Part shown: piece by piece, positions 31,395 to 39,781 of the stretch
Position numbering within the stretch: position 1 is the first letter of the stretch
Layout of the letters: the number at the start of each line of letters is the position of its first letter
NCBI GenBank assembly: GCA_031273295.1
Contig: JAISSD010000237.1
Location: 1 to 43,681, forward strand
DNA: 43,681 nucleotides
DNA from: Prevotella sp.
Lineage (GTDB): Bacteria > Bacteroidota > Bacteroidia > Bacteroidales > Dysgonomonadaceae
Reading direction: 5' to 3'
Position numbers and translations under genes: made by a program
Notes under the pieces: model-generated
Told to the model about the DNA's origin: nothing
The model's database searches: none
Seen by the model: the letters and a program-made list of their open reading frames with translations, nothing else

Positions 31395-33134
31395 TTAACT
31401 TGTATATACCCCTGTTCCTGTACCGTTATATTCCGGTTTCCTGCGATCGGAAGCCGGGAGCAGGCGGTTGAATTTACCCCATAACATATACATGAATGCA
31501 GATGCCAGCTGTGTGGAATAATAAGCCTGGTCTTCAAAATCGAGACGTTCGCTGCTTTTGTCCAGTTCTACGCGGCCTTCATTTTTTTTAAGCGGCGAAT
31601 GATTGATGGAACTGACCAGGGCCTCGCACTCGTTACGGTCGACAAGTATCTGCCATCCGGCGTTTTGCCCGAACAATTTGTTTAGCAGCCTGTAATGCTG
31701 TCCGTACCAAATTGTTTCCTGTCCCTTGCTTAGCAGGTGCACTGTCCATTTACGGGCTTTGAGAGCCGCAGACAGCAGATTGGCGTCGGTATCGTTCAAT
31801 CCGCCCGACAGGGGATAGTATTTCCTGTACTCGGGTTCTTTTTGATTTGCGGCCCGGTCATAATAAAGGAATATCTCCTTGCGTTTATGGTTTCTGAAAA
31901 AAGCATCTATTTTTTCGGCGAGTTCGTCGTGCTGGTCGGGATGATATACCCACATATCTTTGAGTACGCGAAAAATCCTTTTCGATTTTTCTTCCTGGGC
32001 AAATATGATACTTGAGAAGGGGCCCGCATCGTAACCGGCAATCAGCGGCATGTTCGGGTTGCAATACTTCAGGTCGGAGCTTAGCCATTCTATCCTGTCG
32101 CTGATAGAGTATTTGTCGGCTTGCCTGTAGTCGTATCCGTCTTCGAACAGGTGTTGCTTGCCGAACCGTCCGAAGAACATATTTTTCACTTTCGTTTTTC
32201 GAACTGCCATGATGGATGTGTTCAGCTTGTCGGAATCCTTTATGTTTTTAATCTGGTTGCGTATATATTCCACTCCCAATATCTTGATGTTGGAGAACGA
32301 GGAAGCCCTGAGATATAATGTTTGTCCGCGACGGGCGGCATTCAGGCGTGGCGTCCATCTGTCAAGGAATCGCCGGTATTTTTTTTCTTCGTCGAAGTCG
32401 GTATTCGCCCGTGCTTCGATTTGCGCAGCCATACGCATATCCACGTGGTAAGATATTTCGAGTATGCGTTTCATCAGCGCCGGATTCATATCGCTCTCGT
32501 ACTTTATCCACCAGTCTTCGTCGGTTTCGAAATTGGGAGTGCTTGAAAAACCGGTAATGCCCATAAAATAATGGGAATTGCCGAATTTGGAACGGTCGGC
32601 GCGCAATGCGGGGATGATCCGTTCGATAAATTTTTCTTCAGGGATACGGATCATTTCGTCGATGAACAGATGTGCGGCATTCAGGCCTAGCATTGATTCG
32701 GGACGATCGCAGGAAACAAACTTTATCACGGTACCGGTGACGAAAGTAATTGTGTGTTTGAAGTCGGTTGTTTTTTCAATTTCCATCCGGCTCCATGCAG
32801 GATTTTCCAATGCAGGCACACCGAAATGTGGAGGAGGTTGTTTGCCGTATTCAAAGTAAACACCGCGCTCGTATTCCTGGAGGAAGTATTCCAGTACTCC
32901 CGGCAGAATATTGTCGATGATGCTCTTGTATGTGGCTGCCGCCAGAACAAGCAAGGCGCCCGGCATATCGTTTTGAACCCGGTCTATTCTGGGAGCAAGC
33001 ATATGAGTAGTCTTGCCGGAACCACGACCGACTTCTCCGAACAGGAATGTCGGGTCAAGGAGTTTTACCATTATCTGTACAATAGACAGATAGGCGTGCA
33101 GGAATACGTTTTGGCTGTATTTTTTAATCTTCAT
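31395..33134 (-). CDS. Terminase large subunit (TerL)
   Basis: The ATG at 33134 (MKIKKYSQN) is chosen; an upstream ATG at 33158 would overlap the previous gene more. Walker A is FGEVGRGSGKTTH, Walker B HLFIDEM, and a coupling motif GITGFSSTPNFE follows. The C-terminal nuclease domain has IAGYDAGPFSSIIFAQEE, LYYDRAANQKEP and DFEDQAYYSTQLASAFMYM, giving the RNase H-like acidic residues. TerL pumps DNA into the prohead and cuts it. It follows two small-terminase candidates and ends the packaging cluster. Confidence 0.9.
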   Translation of the reverse strand: MKIKKYSQNVFLHAYLSIVQIMVKLLDPTFLFGEVGRGSGKTTHMLAPRIDRVQNDMPGALLVLAAATYKSIIDNILPGVLEYFLQEYERGVYFEYGKQPPPHFGVPALENPAWSRMEIEKTTDFKHTITFVTGTVIKFVSCDRPESMLGLNAAHLFIDEMIRIPEEKFIERIIPALRADRSKFGNSHYFMGITGFSSTPNFETDEDWWIKYESDMNPALMKRILEISYHVDMRMAAQIEARANTDFDEEKKYRRFLDRWTPRLNAARRGQTLYLRASSFSNIKILGVEYIRNQIKNIKDSDKLNTSIMAVRKTKVKNMFFGRFGKQHLFEDGYDYRQADKYSISDRIEWLSSDLKYCNPNMPLIAGYDAGPFSSIIFAQEEKSKRIFRVLKDMWVYHPDQHDELAEKIDAFFRNHKRKEIFLYYDRAANQKEPEYRKYYPLSGGLNDTDANLLSAALKARKWTVHLLSKGQETIWYGQHYRLLNKLFGQNAGWQILVDRNECEALVSSINHSPLKKNEGRVELDKSSERLDFEDQAYYSTQLASAFMYMLWGKFNRLLPASDRRKPEYNGTGTGVYTS

Positions 33135-33768
33135 CTTCAGTTTCTTCAAATTCCGCATACTTGTTTATGTCCAGTTCACGGCCTGCTTCGAGTTTCAGCC
33201 TGTCTTTTTCGCTTTGGTCGATATGCCTGGCGTCGATGATCTCTTCTATCTCCTTCCATGCTGCCAGAATGCCCACCGGCGATGTATCTATCATCCGCTC
33301 CAGCTTGACATCGGCAGATACTATCTGAGGCTTGAATCTAATACGTTCCGGAGCGATGATATTGGCAGCGGCAGCAACTCTGTATTTGTGCGCCTGAACA
33401 GCGCAAAGCCGGGCTTCTTTTCTTCCATGGGCATCTGCTGCCATGAGATTCACATCGGCCAGGTTCATCATGTAGTCTGCAAAATAATTATTCCAGGCAA
33501 CGGCTGTAACCGTACAGTCGGTATTAAAAAAATTTATCGCATCGCATACCCGCTGCCGGCATAGGGGGATGGATACTTTCGGATACAATTTTTGCAGTTG
33601 TCTGGCGCACTCGCCTACGTTACGGTACTTCCGGAACAGGTTGGATGCATCGTTCAGTTCCAGGATAAAGTTTCCCAAAGCTTCGGATATCCCGACTTTT
33701 TTATGGTCGCGAAGTTCCAGAAATCTTTCCAGGATATCTACAGGTAATCGTTGCAGGTGTTCGAGCAT
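33124..33768 (-). CDS. Putative terminase-associated protein
   Basis: This is a 214-residue, almost fully helical protein (MLEHLQRLPVDILERFLELRDHKKVGISEALGNFILELNDASNLFRKY). It ends in a very acidic tail (EFEETEDED). It lies directly upstream of TerL with an overlap, the normal place for a small terminase subunit. The helical bundle and acidic tail fit that role, but no HTH is clear. It could be the real small subunit or a terminase partner. Confidence 0.6.
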   Translation of the reverse strand: MLEHLQRLPVDILERFLELRDHKKVGISEALGNFILELNDASNLFRKYRNVGECARQLQKLYPKVSIPLCRQRVCDAINFFNTDCTVTAVAWNNYFADYMMNLADVNLMAADAHGRKEARLCAVQAHKYRVAAAANIIAPERIRFKPQIVSADVKLERMIDTSPVGILAAWKEIEEIIDARHIDQSEKDRLKLEAGRELDINKYAEFEETEDED

Positions 33769-33781
33769 AATTTTTTGTTCA

Positions 33782-34084
33782 TCACAGATTAAACTTTTCG
33801 CGTATTGCCGTTTCCAGTATTTTTATATGTTGCCGCCGGTTTAGCTTCTCGTTGGCGTCAGCATCGTTTGCTTTGGCGGCGTCGAACAGGGCTTTATCCA
33901 TTGTATATTGTCCGGTAACTTTTCCTTTATGGTAAGCCCGGTATATCACACTCTGCGTATCTTGCAAATCTGTTTCGAACTGTTCCGGATCTTCCGGATC
34001 TACAAGGAAAGCGATTTCATGCGCCGGATATCCAAGCACGCCAAAAGCCTTTACCTTTTCAATGAATGCATTATCGTAGCTCAT
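33782..34084 (-). CDS. Small-terminase-like protein, copy 1
   Basis: This is a 100-residue protein. It starts MSYDNAFIEKVKAFGVLGYPAHEIAFLVDPEDPEQF, which resembles the helix-turn-helix of small terminase subunits. It ends TMDKALFDAAKANDADANEKLNRRQHIKILETAIREKF, the same ALxDAAxxxDxDAxEKL helix pair as the protein at 29390-29755. The two are probably paralogues with separate packaging roles. It is coupled to both the methyltransferase and the 33124-33768 gene. Confidence 0.65.
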   Translation of the reverse strand: MSYDNAFIEKVKAFGVLGYPAHEIAFLVDPEDPEQFETDLQDTQSVIYRAYHKGKVTGQYTMDKALFDAAKANDADANEKLNRRQHIKILETAIREKFNL

Positions 34085-35390
34085 ATTCCTTCAGTTGTTC
34101 TTCGGTTAATACTACGCCGTTTTTTTTCACTGTGACCGGTTTGCCGGCATTTTGCATGTATCTGACGTATCTTCGAATATTCAGGTCACAGTATCCCGGG
34201 TCCAGGTCTGCGGCATAGCAGCTCCTGTTAGTTTGCTCCGATGCGATGATGGTTGTTCCGGAACCGGAGAATATATCAAGTACGATGTGGCCAACAAGAC
34301 TGCAATCCATAATTGCGTCGGCTACCAGCTTTACGGGTTTAGGGGTTGGATGGTCTTTTGTACCTATGTCTGCAGATTTACCGAAGTAATTGGCACCGGG
34401 ATAATCCCAAACGTTTGTGCGATATCTTCCGGTCTGGCCTAGCATAAAGTTGTTTATGTTGCGTTCGCGCCCGCTTTTGAATGCGTATATCAGCTCATGC
34501 TTCGAGCGGTAAAATGTACCCATACCGCCGTTGTTTTTGTTCCAGACTATAATGTTCTTGCACTCGGAATATACTTTTCCGGCAGTACTTATCTCAAGGA
34601 CATGCTTCCAGTCCATACATACAAAGTGGATGGAACCTTTGACGGAGTACCGGATCAATACCAGGAAGCATTTCTTCAGGAACCCGGTGAACTGTTCTTC
34701 CGTCATTTCGCCAACCCCCATAACAAACGTTTGTACATCATTATACCCGAATCCAGTGAATTCCCTTGGTTTGAGATTATATGGCGGATCGGTAAATATC
34801 ATATGTGCATACTTGCCGTCCATCAACCGGCCTACTACATTCATATCCGTGCTGTCGCCACATATCAGCCTGTGTTCACCCAGCTCATAAAGATCATCTA
34901 TCCGGGTTACCGGATTCTTTGGCGGCAAGTCGTTAAACTCATCCTCCATAAGCTCTCGCTCCTTGTCCTTGCTTTGTGTTATCTGGTCTGCCGATGGCAG
35001 GTTAGCGTCCATCACAGGCAACTCCATTACCATGATATCCTTATACAAATTGCCGAAGTGCTCTTCCAGTTTTGGCAAATCCCATGTGCCGGCATGTGTG
35101 TTTGCCAGTAGCATGTATTGTTTTACTTCCTCCTCTGTCAACATCCGGGATGGAACACGCACATCTACCATTTCATCCGAATGTCCGCGCTCAATGTAAT
35201 ACTCCAGTCGCCGGTGGCCTGATATTAATTGCTCATCCATGTTGATCACCGGCGTGTCCACCAGACCGAACTTATCCAGGCTTTCATTTAGAACTGACTG
35301 CCCTTTCTCATTTCTTTCTCTGGGATTATAGCCTGACGGGATCAGGTCTCGCACCCTTCGTTGTTCTGTTTTCCAAAATAGTTTACTCAT
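34071..35390 (-). CDS. ParB-like domain fused to beta-class DNA methyltransferase
   Basis: This is a 439-residue protein. Residues about 1-115 are a ParB/sulfiredoxin-like domain (RVRDLIPSGYNPRERNEKG then VINMDEQLISGHRRLEYYIERG). The methyltransferase has catalytic DPPY at 201-204 (MIFTDPPYNLKPREF) before the SAM-binding motif DIFSGSGTTIIASEQ near 375, the beta-class order for N6-adenine or N4-cytosine methylation. These ParB-methyltransferase fusions are frequent in phage packaging and defence-evasion regions. It is the first gene of the packaging operon. Methylation may protect phage DNA or mark the packaging site. Confidence 0.85.
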   Translation of the reverse strand: MSKLFWKTEQRRVRDLIPSGYNPRERNEKGQSVLNESLDKFGLVDTPVINMDEQLISGHRRLEYYIERGHSDEMVDVRVPSRMLTEEEVKQYMLLANTHAGTWDLPKLEEHFGNLYKDIMVMELPVMDANLPSADQITQSKDKERELMEDEFNDLPPKNPVTRIDDLYELGEHRLICGDSTDMNVVGRLMDGKYAHMIFTDPPYNLKPREFTGFGYNDVQTFVMGVGEMTEEQFTGFLKKCFLVLIRYSVKGSIHFVCMDWKHVLEISTAGKVYSECKNIIVWNKNNGGMGTFYRSKHELIYAFKSGRERNINNFMLGQTGRYRTNVWDYPGANYFGKSADIGTKDHPTPKPVKLVADAIMDCSLVGHIVLDIFSGSGTTIIASEQTNRSCYAADLDPGYCDLNIRRYVRYMQNAGKPVTVKKNGVVLTEEQLKEYELR

Positions 35391-35763
35391 TTAGCCTTTA
35401 TTTTTATGGTTACGCAAAACTATCCTAGCGAGGTGGCGTGGCAAAGGACAATCAATCGGGTAATTTTGCCAATCAATCCGATGCTTTTTGAGCTATCCGG
35501 ATTTAAGTGTCGGGAAGTGCCAATCTTTATCCCATTTTAATATATAATATATTGATATTTAGAACCATGCGTCATATTTCATGAAAAAACGGCCTTTTTG
35601 CATTACAAGCCCCGGACACAGCGGTACGGGCCAAAGAGAGACTGATACTTTGATAAAATTTTATCAAAAATATTAAAATATTGAAATTCATCCTTTTAGC
35701 TAAAACGTATTTGTGATTTAACTAAAATCGATTGGATTTTGGATGAAAAGGAATGGATTTAGT
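35391..35763. other. Non-coding region between head and packaging operons
   Basis: About 370 bases without a convincing ORF. It holds the perfect palindrome at 35649-35668 and a minus-strand -7-like box TATTTTTG (35665-35672) for the methyltransferase gene, without a good -33 box. Such a region may carry a packaging (cos/pac) site, since terminase genes follow; I see no terminase site motif. Confidence 0.5.
35649..35668. promoter_or_regulatory. Perfect 20-base palindrome
   Basis: TTTGATAAAA followed by its exact reverse complement. It overlaps the candidate -7 box (35665-35672) of the packaging operon by four bases, so a dimeric regulator bound here could control the packaging genes. Confidence 0.45.
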
Positions 35764-35792
35764 AAAAAAATAAACCTCTAAAAGAGGTTTAT
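35764..35792 (-). terminator. Terminator of the head operon
   Basis: ATAAACCTCT (35770-35779), loop AAA, AGAGGTTTAT (35783-35792) is a perfect 10-base stem. On the minus strand it is followed by TTTTTT. It closes the head operon 25 bases after the stop at 35817. Confidence 0.8.
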
Positions 35793-35816
35793 CGTTATAG
35801 TGAAAAAACAACTTTA

Positions 35817-36284
35817 CTAACTAAGTATATCCTGTATGGCTTTTTGCTTTATTCGGGCCTTTTCCAGATTATTCTGCCATGACTGGCGTTCTTCTTCGTC
35901 TTTATACTTTTTATTGTGTAGCTGGCTTTCTATGCGCCTTATATTTTGAGTTGTATTGGTTATCTCTTTCATGAAAGCAGAGGGGTCTTCCGATTTAAGT
36001 TTGCGGAGTTCGGCCAGCTGATCTTTTTTATATTTAGTATGTATGGTCAGCCTGTGCACGTATTGGAATTTACCGGTATCGTTGTATGATTGTAGTTCCC
36101 TATGCGCCTGCTGCGCCCGAATATCCAGTGTAACGAGTTCCAACGCCAATTCCGTGTGGTCATCCAATATAGCATCAATCTCCTGTAGACGATGGTAAAT
36201 GGTTACGCGTTCGTCGTACAGGAGAATGCAAAGCTGTATATCAGGATCGGTATTCCTGAACCAGTTTATTTGGGGGAACTCTTC
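35817..36284 (-). CDS. Probable -1 frameshift extension of the 36266-36877 gene
   Basis: The frame stays open from 36302 to the stop at 35817, but between 36302 and 36167 it has no ATG, GTG or TTG start; the first conventional start codon is a TTG at 36167. Yet the upstream part reads as real protein: EEFPQINWFRNTDPDIQLCILLYDERVTIYHRLQEIDAI. It joins, by a -1 shift at A-AAA-AAG (36284-36290), to the gene at 36266-36877, giving a 353-residue fusion (198 + 155). The extension is all-helical with a coiled coil (VHRLTIHTKYKKDQLAELRKLKSEDPSAF). Tail-assembly chaperone fusions such as lambda G-T work this way, but the proximity to the capsid genes leaves a head role possible. Confidence 0.7.
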   Translation of the reverse strand, partial: EEFPQINWFRNTDPDIQLCILLYDERVTIYHRLQEIDAILDDHTELALELVTLDIRAQQAHRELQSYNDTGKFQYVHRLTIHTKYKKDQLAELRKLKSEDPSAFMKEITNTTQNIRRIESQLHNKKYKDEEERQSWQNNLEKARIKQKAIQDILS

Positions 36285-36877
36285 TTTTTTGCTCCTTTTT
36301 TTTTATCAGCCGGCACTTTGACCTTGGGCGGTGCTTCCGGTGTACCGATTTCTGTTGTTTCCTTTGGCGCTTCGTTTGCCGGCACTTCCGGCTGGGTGAC
36401 GTCTTTTGCCTGACCGGTAGCTGTGGCGTCTGCTATCGGATTGGTAGCTGTGGTGGTACCGGTACTTGTACTCTGTTCGGGTACTTGCCCCATCAGCTTT
36501 TCTACAGCGTAGATAATTTCTTCCTCTGTTTTGTCAATCCATAATGGAACGATTTCCGATAATGCTGTCAAATCTTTTTCATCGAAGTCGAAGTGTTCGA
36601 CCAGGAGTTTTTGAATGTCGGCTTCGGTTCGGGGTTCGGGGTCTGGCTGTATTTCTTTTGTTCTGTTTTCCAGAATTTCATCGGGACTTGTGATGTCCAG
36701 CAAGGCTGTTATCATCAGGGCGTCCAGTTTCGCTTTGTTGAATTGATTTACGTTGGCCAGCTGATTGAACAGGGGATGTATCTGGAATTTCTTTTTGAAG
36801 AGTTCCAAATCCTTGTCGAAGAATGCGGGATTCTTCAGTCTTACTATCTGGTCGTTTCGCTCGGTGAATTTTCGCAT
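36266..36877 (-). CDS. Head/tail assembly protein with slippery C-terminus
   Basis: The unshifted product is 203 residues. The helical N-terminal domain (residues 1-130: KFTERNDQIVRLKNPAFFDKDLELFKKKFQIHPLFN ... EEIIYAVEKLMGQVPEQ) is followed by a Thr/Ala/Pro-rich linker. The end is Lys-rich (VPADKKKGAKKKSSPK). The A-AAA-AAG heptamer lies in its last codons. It may be a tail assembly chaperone or a head-scaffold partner; position after the capsid genes cannot decide. No family recognised. Confidence 0.65.
   Translation of the reverse strand: MRKFTERNDQIVRLKNPAFFDKDLELFKKKFQIHPLFNQLANVNQFNKAKLDALMITALLDITSPDEILENRTKEIQPDPEPRTEADIQKLLVEHFDFDEKDLTALSEIVPLWIDKTEEEIIYAVEKLMGQVPEQSTSTGTTTATNPIADATATGQAKDVTQPEVPANEAPKETTEIGTPEAPPKVKVPADKKKGAKKKSSPK
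36284..36290 (-). promoter_or_regulatory. Programmed -1 frameshift slippery heptamer A-AAA-AAG
   Basis: In the zero frame the codons are GCA AAA AAG AAG AGT TCC CCC AAA TAA. A AAA AAG is the heptamer used by E. coli dnaX. After slipping, translation continues GAA GAG TTC CCC CAA, into the long open -1 frame. A 6-base stem (36254-36259 with 36241-36246) lies about 24 bases downstream, farther than is usual, and GGAG occurs one base upstream. Confidence 0.65.
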
Positions 36878-36903
36878 AATAGAGGCTTTTTATTGGTTAT
36901 TAC

Positions 36904-37704
36904 TTAGGCCCGGTATACTTCGAAGAAGGCAAATCCGGTCTCTGTTTTTGTTATCTGGAAGCTGATCCTGCTGCCTGCGGATGCGATGAAGTCCAAGCCG
37001 CGGTTTAAAATGAATTTTGCGGAGGTGGCGATCGTTGTCGGATGGGCGGAACCGGTTCCAAGTATTTCTATTATACGACCGATATCATCGGCTGTCACAT
37101 TGGTGATATCTGTTAATACGGTGTCAGCTGTGTTTTCGGACAGTTGATACTGTGGTTTTGGCGTGAGGGCGAATGTGGTGGCATCGGGTGCAACGGGAAC
37201 GGGTGGTTCGACGGGAACAGGGCCGTCGTAAAACAATATGGGTTCGGGGCATTGTCCTCCGGTGAGGGTGGATGCGATGCCTGCGGTGCCATCTTCCTGA
37301 CGGCCTATGGATGTGTAGGCGAACCTCATTCCGCCATTGCAGCCGTTGCCGGCAATGAATTTCTGGCTGTCGGAGCATCTTTCCCATATTGCGACAAAGT
37401 CTTCTCCGACGTTTTCGTAAACCCATGTCAGGGATTGTTTTGATATGCCGTCAATGACTGGCGACAGGGTGAGTACTCCGTTAAGTGGCGCCTGGCCGGG
37501 TACTGCGTTCGGGTTGATGGTATCGGTACGGGCATCGAGGTATTTGAAGTATGCGCCCGGCAACACTGGTATGGCGTTGATGGTGGCGGCTACGGCTTTG
37601 GGGAAGTTGTCGATATCGACGTTTTTTATATTTATCAGCCAAAGGCGGAATTTCAGGGTATCCAGCTTTGAGTTTTTGTCTTGTTTTGGCAGGTCAAAAA
37701 GCAT
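36904..37704 (-). CDS. Capsid-associated or major tail protein with capsid-like C-terminal domain
   Basis: This is a 266-residue beta-rich protein (MLFDLPKQDKNSKLDTLKFRLWLINIKNVDIDNFPKAVAATINAIPVLPG). A Pro/Val linker (VPVEPPVPVAP) leads to a C-terminal domain of about 90 residues: ENTADTVLTDITNVTADDIGRIIEILGTG. The same arrangement (ANTADTEITDIQNMNINNVIRIVCGS) ends the major capsid protein. The N-terminal domain could be a major tail tube or head decoration; the shared domain suggests surface display. It follows the capsid gene. Confidence 0.65.
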   Translation of the reverse strand: MLFDLPKQDKNSKLDTLKFRLWLINIKNVDIDNFPKAVAATINAIPVLPGAYFKYLDARTDTINPNAVPGQAPLNGVLTLSPVIDGISKQSLTWVYENVGEDFVAIWERCSDSQKFIAGNGCNGGMRFAYTSIGRQEDGTAGIASTLTGGQCPEPILFYDGPVPVEPPVPVAPDATTFALTPKPQYQLSENTADTVLTDITNVTADDIGRIIEILGTGSAHPTTIATSAKFILNRGLDFIASAGSRISFQITKTETGFAFFEVYRA

Positions 37705-37791
37705 GTTTGTTTAATTTAATGGTTTGTGAATTAATTAATTATTTGTTAACAAGCCGTTAGTTGCCGGTCAGGGGCTAACGGCTATCGAATG

Positions 37792-39777
37792 TTACGCGGT
37801 TATTTTGCGTTCGAGTTCCAGGTAGTTGCCTGTTGGCCTGGTCATGGTTACGTTTTCGTTGTCTACGACTTCCGTATAGTCTTCCAGCTCGGCGTAGAGT
37901 TCGATGTAATCGCCTACGGCTGCGGGTTCCCAGTCGGATGTGATGTTTGCAAATTTACCGCCTTTGGTGATGGTTGTTGCATTGGTCATGCTGCCGCATA
38001 CTATTCTGATTACGTTGTTGATATTCATGTTCTGGATATCGGTTATTTCGGTGTCAGCGGTATTGGCGGCTGTTTCGAACAGTATGTTGAGCCTGGCATT
38101 TACAATGGTTGCATCCGGGGCTAGCGTGCTTGCGGGATAGTTGGTGAAAATCCACTGGCTGGCGTATTCGGATGCAACCAGTTCTGCAGGCGTCTTGTAC
38201 TGGATGCCTGCCTGCTGGAATCCTGCGCCTTCTTTCCAGCGGGACATTACTCCGATTTCTTCCCAGTCGCGTTCGAAGTAGAAGGCAAGCATTTCGAAGG
38301 GTTTGTCTTCGTAGTTTTCTGCGTTGCCGGGGATGGTAATCATTATTTTGTAATTGTTTGGCTGCATGTTTGGCACCCATACAATATTGGCGTCTACGTC
38401 TATGACGGATTCGGGAGTGACTCCGCTAAAGTCGGAATCCCTGCCGTATTTGTCGCGGAAATTGCGGATGTACCATGAACGGTGTTTGAGGTTTGCGTAT
38501 AGTTTGTATCCGTCCATTGACGGTATTACCTGCGTGTAAAAATCCCATATTGCTTCGAAGTAGTTGACGATGGTTGTTTCGTCGTATATCCGGTAATCGT
38601 GGTTGGGATATATTTTGAGGTCTTTTTCTACGCGGTCAAGCGCCCGGTAAATACCGTCGGCGGCCAGCATGGCGGGGTTTGCAACGACATCCTGTTGCGG
38701 CACACGTACTCCGGTGACGCGCCGCATGTTCTGTTCGTTGCGCAGGATTGTGCCGAAATGTACCATTATCCATTCGATGAATGTCCACTTGATGACGTTG
38801 GAGCCTTCGCGGTTCAGGTATCCGATATACTGTTTTTCGAGTTTTATCAGGTCTTTGAACAGGAATTTGAACATTACGTCTACTACGCTGTATATTTCGG
38901 CTGTGAAGGCTACGTTTCCTTTGAAAATCTTTCCGGCACGGTAGCCTTGTGAAAGTTCTCCGAAGTTGGCTCCGGGTGCAATTTCCTTGTTTTGGATGTT
39001 GGATACCATCGGGAATATGCTGTCGACGGACGGGAGTGTGCGGATGTAGGCCAGTATGAGGTCTGTCCTTCTGACGATGTATTCTCCGGCTTTGCCAAAG
39101 AGGTCTGAATAGTCGATGGCGCTTTCTCCTGCGATCATTTTTTTGAAGTCCAGGGATCCCAGCAGGTTGTCCTTTTCGAGGGCGCCTGCGCGTTCCATGA
39201 GTTTTTGGGAGTAGTCGTTCAGGATGTTTTTGAATTCTTTTTTCCGGGACAGGTTGAGCTTGGATACCATTGGCGTGCGGCTTACCATCAGTTCTGTGTC
39301 CCAGCGGCCACGTGCGAAGATTTTGTCTTCGATGCCGAACAGGTGGGATGATGTGTGCGGCGCTATGCCAAGGGTAATGGCTTTTACTTTGGCGGGTGTC
39401 TGTTCGGCTTTTACGGTTTGGGCCGGGATGACCGGTTCCGGAACTTTGGAAAGTGTCCCGATGGTTTTTTCCTGTTCTTTTACTTTTTTTACCAGGGCGG
39501 GAACTGCTTCTGTTTTTGTTTTTGGTTTGTCGGGGCCAAAAATGGAGGCAAGGGAGATCTGGTCTTCGGGAGACAGGATGTTTGTATCGTCATCGTCGCT
39601 GTCGTCGTCGTCATCGTCGGCTTCTCTGTCGGCCTGGAATGCGATACTGTATTCTTTTTCGTATTCGGCGAAGAGTTGTTTTTGCTCGTCCGCGGTCAGG
39701 GTACCTGTTTTCATCTTGTCGCCAAAGCCGAGTTTGGTAACAAGTTTGACAAGTCTTTTTTGCCATTTTTTTTTCAT
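37792..39777 (-). CDS. Major capsid protein with N-terminal scaffold-like region and C-terminal surface domain
   Basis: The ATG at 39777 (MKKKWQKRLVKL) is chosen, 5 bases after the protease stop, rather than the longer 39822 start. The product is 661 residues. Residues about 20-165 are charged (a long Asp run, coiled coil, VKKVKEQEKTIGTLSKV), like an internal scaffold that the protease removes. The main part (about 200-540) has the capsid-typical mix (SIFPMVSNIQNKEIAPGANFGEL, TFIEWIMVHFGTILRNEQNM, VWVPNMQPNNYKIMITIPG). The last 100 residues are a beta domain shared with the protein at 36904-37704. The protease gene is directly upstream. Confidence 0.75.
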   Translation of the reverse strand: MKKKWQKRLVKLVTKLGFGDKMKTGTLTADEQKQLFAEYEKEYSIAFQADREADDDDDDSDDDDTNILSPEDQISLASIFGPDKPKTKTEAVPALVKKVKEQEKTIGTLSKVPEPVIPAQTVKAEQTPAKVKAITLGIAPHTSSHLFGIEDKIFARGRWDTELMVSRTPMVSKLNLSRKKEFKNILNDYSQKLMERAGALEKDNLLGSLDFKKMIAGESAIDYSDLFGKAGEYIVRRTDLILAYIRTLPSVDSIFPMVSNIQNKEIAPGANFGELSQGYRAGKIFKGNVAFTAEIYSVVDVMFKFLFKDLIKLEKQYIGYLNREGSNVIKWTFIEWIMVHFGTILRNEQNMRRVTGVRVPQQDVVANPAMLAADGIYRALDRVEKDLKIYPNHDYRIYDETTIVNYFEAIWDFYTQVIPSMDGYKLYANLKHRSWYIRNFRDKYGRDSDFSGVTPESVIDVDANIVWVPNMQPNNYKIMITIPGNAENYEDKPFEMLAFYFERDWEEIGVMSRWKEGAGFQQAGIQYKTPAELVASEYASQWIFTNYPASTLAPDATIVNARLNILFETAANTADTEITDIQNMNINNVIRIVCGSMTNATTITKGGKFANITSDWEPAAVGDYIELYAELEDYTEVVDNENVTMTRPTGNYLELERKITA

Positions 39778-39781
39778 AAAA

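Noticed and set aside
34497-35111. Plus-strand open frame of 204 codons
   Set aside because: It lies antisense to the ParB-methyltransferase gene, whose motifs (DPPY, FSGSGTT) are intact on the minus strand.
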